From positions 1-6,088 of the forward strand of contig CAUZFB010000091.1 of NCBI GenBank assembly GCA_963579135.1: a stretch of DNA of 6,088 nt, read 5' to 3'. The stretch is from CALGTL01 sp963579135. GTDB lineage: Bacteria; Chloroflexota; Dehalococcoidia; Lucifugimonadales; Australimonadaceae. This document shows, in pieces, positions 4,314-6,088 of the stretch. A program made the position numbers and the translations under genes. The notes beneath the pieces are model-generated. The model ran no database searches, was not told where the DNA came from, and was given only the letters and a program-made list of their open reading frames with translations. Position 1 is the stretch's first letter. Each line of letters begins with the position of its first letter.

Positions 4314-5831
4314 ATGGTCAACGTCACCGCCATCGCGGGCGATATAGTCACGTGCGACGCCGACGCGATCGTCGTCAATCTGTTCGACGGGATCACGTCG
4401 CCTGGGGGTGGTACCGGGGCCGTTGACAAGGCGCTTGACGGCGCGATCTCAGCGCTGATTGCTGATAAGGAGATCACGGGTAAGCAAGGCGAAATCGCCA
4501 TGATTCACACCCTGGGCAAGCTGCCCGCGAAACGCGTCGTAGTCCTCGGGCTAGGCAAGCGCGAGAAGCTCAGCGCGAACGTCGTGAGGCAGGTCTCGGG
4601 GGCTGTCGCTCGTTACTTGAAACGTATCGGAGCCAAGCGCGCGGCTACCCTCGCTCACGGAGCAGGGATAGGAGGGCTCGATGCTGGCACCTCGGCTCAG
4701 GCGATGACTGAAGGCACGATCCTTGGCTTGTACACGTTCACCCAGTACAAACTCAAGAAGAACGATGAGCCGGCGAAGGATCTGGAGGTCCTCGAGATCA
4801 TAGAACAAGACGCTGGTCGCCTCCCCGCACTGCAAGCAGGCGCGACAAAGGGTACGTTGCTCTCCGAGGCCGTCTCGATAGCGCGCGGTCTGGTGAACGA
4901 GCCCGCCAATGTCGTGAATCCAGTCAAGATGGCGGAGGTCGCCAGCGACGTTGCGACCAAAGTTGGTCTAGGGATCACGGTACTCGGGCGCGAGGAGATG
5001 ATTGAGAACAGCATGGGAGCCATGCTCGCCGTGACCCAAGGCAGCGCCAACGAGCCACGCCTGATCATCATGGATTACAGAGGCGACCCCGAACACCCCG
5101 ACAACAACATCGCCCTAGTCGGCAAGGGCATCACGTTCGATTCCGGCGGAATCTCCCTAAAGTCAGCCGGGGGCATGTGGGAGATGAAGGGAGATATGTC
5201 GGGTGGCGCCTCCGTGATCGGCGCGATGCACGCCATCGCCCAGTTGAAGCCCAAGCTGAACGTGCTCGGCGTCGTGCCTGCCGTGGAGAACATGCCATCG
5301 GGGACGGCACAGCGCCCTGGGGACATCATTCGGGCCATGAACGGCAAGACCATTGAGGTGGACAACACCGACGCCGAGGGCCGCCTAGTCCTGGCTGACG
5401 CCATCTGCTACGTGAAAGAAAAGATGGGAGCCAAGCGTGTGGTCGACATCGCCACACTTACGGGCGCCATCGTGGTCGCGCTAGGTCACGTCACGACCGG
5501 TGTCTTCGGAACGTCGCAGACGATGGTTGACGCAGTACTAGCCGCGAGTAAAGCAACTGGCGAGAAGATGTGGCAGTTGCCCATGTTCGAGGAGTACAAG
5601 CGCCAGAACCACAGCGAGTACGCCGACGTCAAGAACACGGGGGGGCGTCCTGCGGGAAGCATCGCAGCTGCGTTCTTCATCTCGGAGTTCACCGACGGCG
5701 TCGAGTGGGCGCACCTGGACATCGCGGGCACCTTCATGTCAGAACGCACGCAGGGTCACCAGGTCAAGGGCGCAACAGGCGTCCCAACGAGGACATTGAT
5801 AGAGCTCGTGGAGCAACTCGCAGCCTCCTAG
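4314..5831 (+). CDS. pepA: Leucyl aminopeptidase, M17 family
   Basis: PepA is a cytosolic hexameric, two-metal aminopeptidase that removes N-terminal residues from peptides during protein turnover. In some bacteria it also binds DNA in plasmid resolution or gene control. The 505-residue length is normal. Residues 1 to about 165 form the less conserved N-terminal macro-like domain. The catalytic domain begins near 185 with ARGLVNEPANVVNP (190-203). All expected metal and active-site residues are present, numbered one above E. coli PepA: Lys271 and Asp276 in VGKGITFDSGG, Lys283 in SLK, Asp294 in KGDMSGG, and Asp353, Glu355 and Arg357 in the signature NTDAEGRL (351-358). DIATLTGA (378-385), NTGGRPAGSI (441-450) and WAHLDIAG (465-472) are further family segments. 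GGAGG (4303-4307) lies six bases before the ATG. The gene is intact and nothing looks transferred. Confidence 0.97.
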   Translation: MVNVTAIAGDIVTCDADAIVVNLFDGITSPGGGTGAVDKALDGAISALIADKEITGKQGEIAMIHTLGKLPAKRVVVLGLGKREKLSANVVRQVSGAVARYLKRIGAKRAATLAHGAGIGGLDAGTSAQAMTEGTILGLYTFTQYKLKKNDEPAKDLEVLEIIEQDAGRLPALQAGATKGTLLSEAVSIARGLVNEPANVVNPVKMAEVASDVATKVGLGITVLGREEMIENSMGAMLAVTQGSANEPRLIIMDYRGDPEHPDNNIALVGKGITFDSGGISLKSAGGMWEMKGDMSGGASVIGAMHAIAQLKPKLNVLGVVPAVENMPSGTAQRPGDIIRAMNGKTIEVDNTDAEGRLVLADAICYVKEKMGAKRVVDIATLTGAIVVALGHVTTGVFGTSQTMVDAVLAASKATGEKMWQLPMFEEYKRQNHSEYADVKNTGGRPAGSIAAAFFISEFTDGVEWAHLDIAGTFMSERTQGHQVKGATGVPTRTLIELVEQLAAS

Positions 5832-5837
5832 TCTTCG

Positions 5838-5867
5838 TTGACGGAGCGGAGGACGGCCCCCTAGAAT
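5838..5867 (+). promoter_or_regulatory. tRNA-His promoter
   Basis: TTGACG (5838-5843) and TAGAAT (5862-5867) each match five of six sigma70-type consensus bases and are 18 bases apart. The expected start is near 5874, about five bases before the mature tRNA. The -35 box begins only six bases after the pepA stop codon. It is the best two-element promoter in the window and shows the tRNA is its own transcription unit. Confidence 0.75.
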
Positions 5868-5878
5868 AGGCCTTCCGT

Positions 5879-5955
5879 GGTGGGCGTAGTCGAGGGGTTA
5901 AGACGCCTGGTTGTGGCCCAGGAGATCGAGGGTTCAATTCCCTCCGCTCACCCCA
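5879..5955 (+). tRNA. tRNA-His (anticodon GTG)
   Basis: A complete cloverleaf can be drawn. The acceptor stem is 5880-5886 with 5945-5951 (one G-T pair). The D-stem is GTC (5889-5891) with GAC (5902-5904). The anticodon stem is CCTGG (5906-5910) with CCAGG (5918-5922), with loop TTGTGGC and anticodon GTG at 5913-5915. A five-base variable loop follows, and the T-arm is GAGGG (5928-5932), loop TTCAATT, CCCTC (5940-5944). G5879 is the extra G-1 that pairs with discriminator C5952. This extra pair is the identity mark used by histidyl-tRNA synthetase. The 3' CCA (5953-5955) is encoded. A T-rich stretch (5956-5966) follows and may help end transcription. Confidence 0.96.
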
Positions 5956-6088
5956 TTTTCTCTTCTCCAGATTAGTGATTGGCCGTTGCCACGGCCCAAG
6001 GTAAGCTCACGCAACGAACGGGCCTTGACGTCCGCCTTGAAGCGACGGTTGTCCATCACCTCCCGGCCCACCCCCTGCCCTCTCCATA
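5956..6088. other. Right-end region with hairpin and an open minus frame
   Basis: No gene can be called with confidence. GGCCGT (5981-5986) pairs with ACGGCC (5991-5996) around TGCC, without a T-run on either side. On the minus strand a frame is open from the window edge (6086) to a TGA at 5936-5934. It includes an ATG at 6056 after GGGAGGTG, which is too close to be a good ribosome binding site for it. The encoded stretch from 6056 (MDNRRFKADVKARSLRELTL, then 20 more residues) reads like real protein for about 25 residues, then becomes poor and runs into the tRNA T-arm. It may be the tail of a gene entering from the right, or a remnant. I do not recognise it. Confidence 0.4.

Noticed and set aside
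4551..5749. Several minus-strand frames inside pepA
   Set aside because: All are antisense to the conserved pepA coding sequence and show low-complexity, non-protein-like composition.
1..6088. CRISPR array, insertion sequence, prophage or new defence system
   Set aside because: No regularly spaced repeats, terminal inverted repeats around a transposase, phage genes or effector-like gene pairs are seen. Apart from the PIN-like gene, all confident genes belong to widespread housekeeping families.

Overview
This window is an ordinary bacterial chromosomal segment with housekeeping genes. GC content is roughly 60 % by eye. AGGAGG-type ribosome binding sites, sigma70-like -10 boxes and a tRNA-His with an encoded G-1 and CCA all indicate Bacteria. 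The gene content, leaderless-looking starts, and C/G-rich hairpins between genes would fit an environmental, possibly marine, Chloroflexota lineage. That placement is a guess from general impression and no marker here proves it.

Layout, left to right. Positions 1-220 are non-coding, with a small C/G hairpin and a long, near-perfect hairpin at 137-181. Next comes a small PIN-like (DUF5615-type) protein gene, 221-652 (+). A 211-base gap follows, with an imperfect direct repeat, two short hairpins and a strong intrinsic terminator at 801-837. The main block is then a PdxA-family dehydrogenase (864-1880, +), proC (1982-2785, +), a yggT-family membrane protein (2785-3060, +), a DUF167/YggU protein on the opposite strand (3309-3031, -), a DegV-family fatty-acid-binding protein (3372-4235, +) and leucyl aminopeptidase pepA (4314-5831, +). 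A tRNA-His gene (5879-5955, +) with its own promoter follows. The last 133 bases hold a hairpin and an open minus-strand frame leaving the window, whose coding status is uncertain.

How the genes fit together. proC and yggT overlap by one base and are almost certainly co-translated. proC-yggT-yggU is a familiar bacterial neighbourhood, but here yggU is inverted, so it converges on yggT with a 30-base overlap and diverges from degV. The yggU/degV gap carries a near-symmetric -10 element that could fire in both directions. pdxA, proC, pepA and the tRNA each seem to have their own promoter, so the block is a string of short transcription units more than one operon.

I see no CRISPR array, insertion sequence, phage gene or recognisable defence cassette, and no new multi-gene system. 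The more unusual features are regulatory: a hairpin that would mask a ribosome binding site ahead of a ten-codon upstream frame, the terminator abutting a leaderless pdxA start, and the symmetric divergent promoter.
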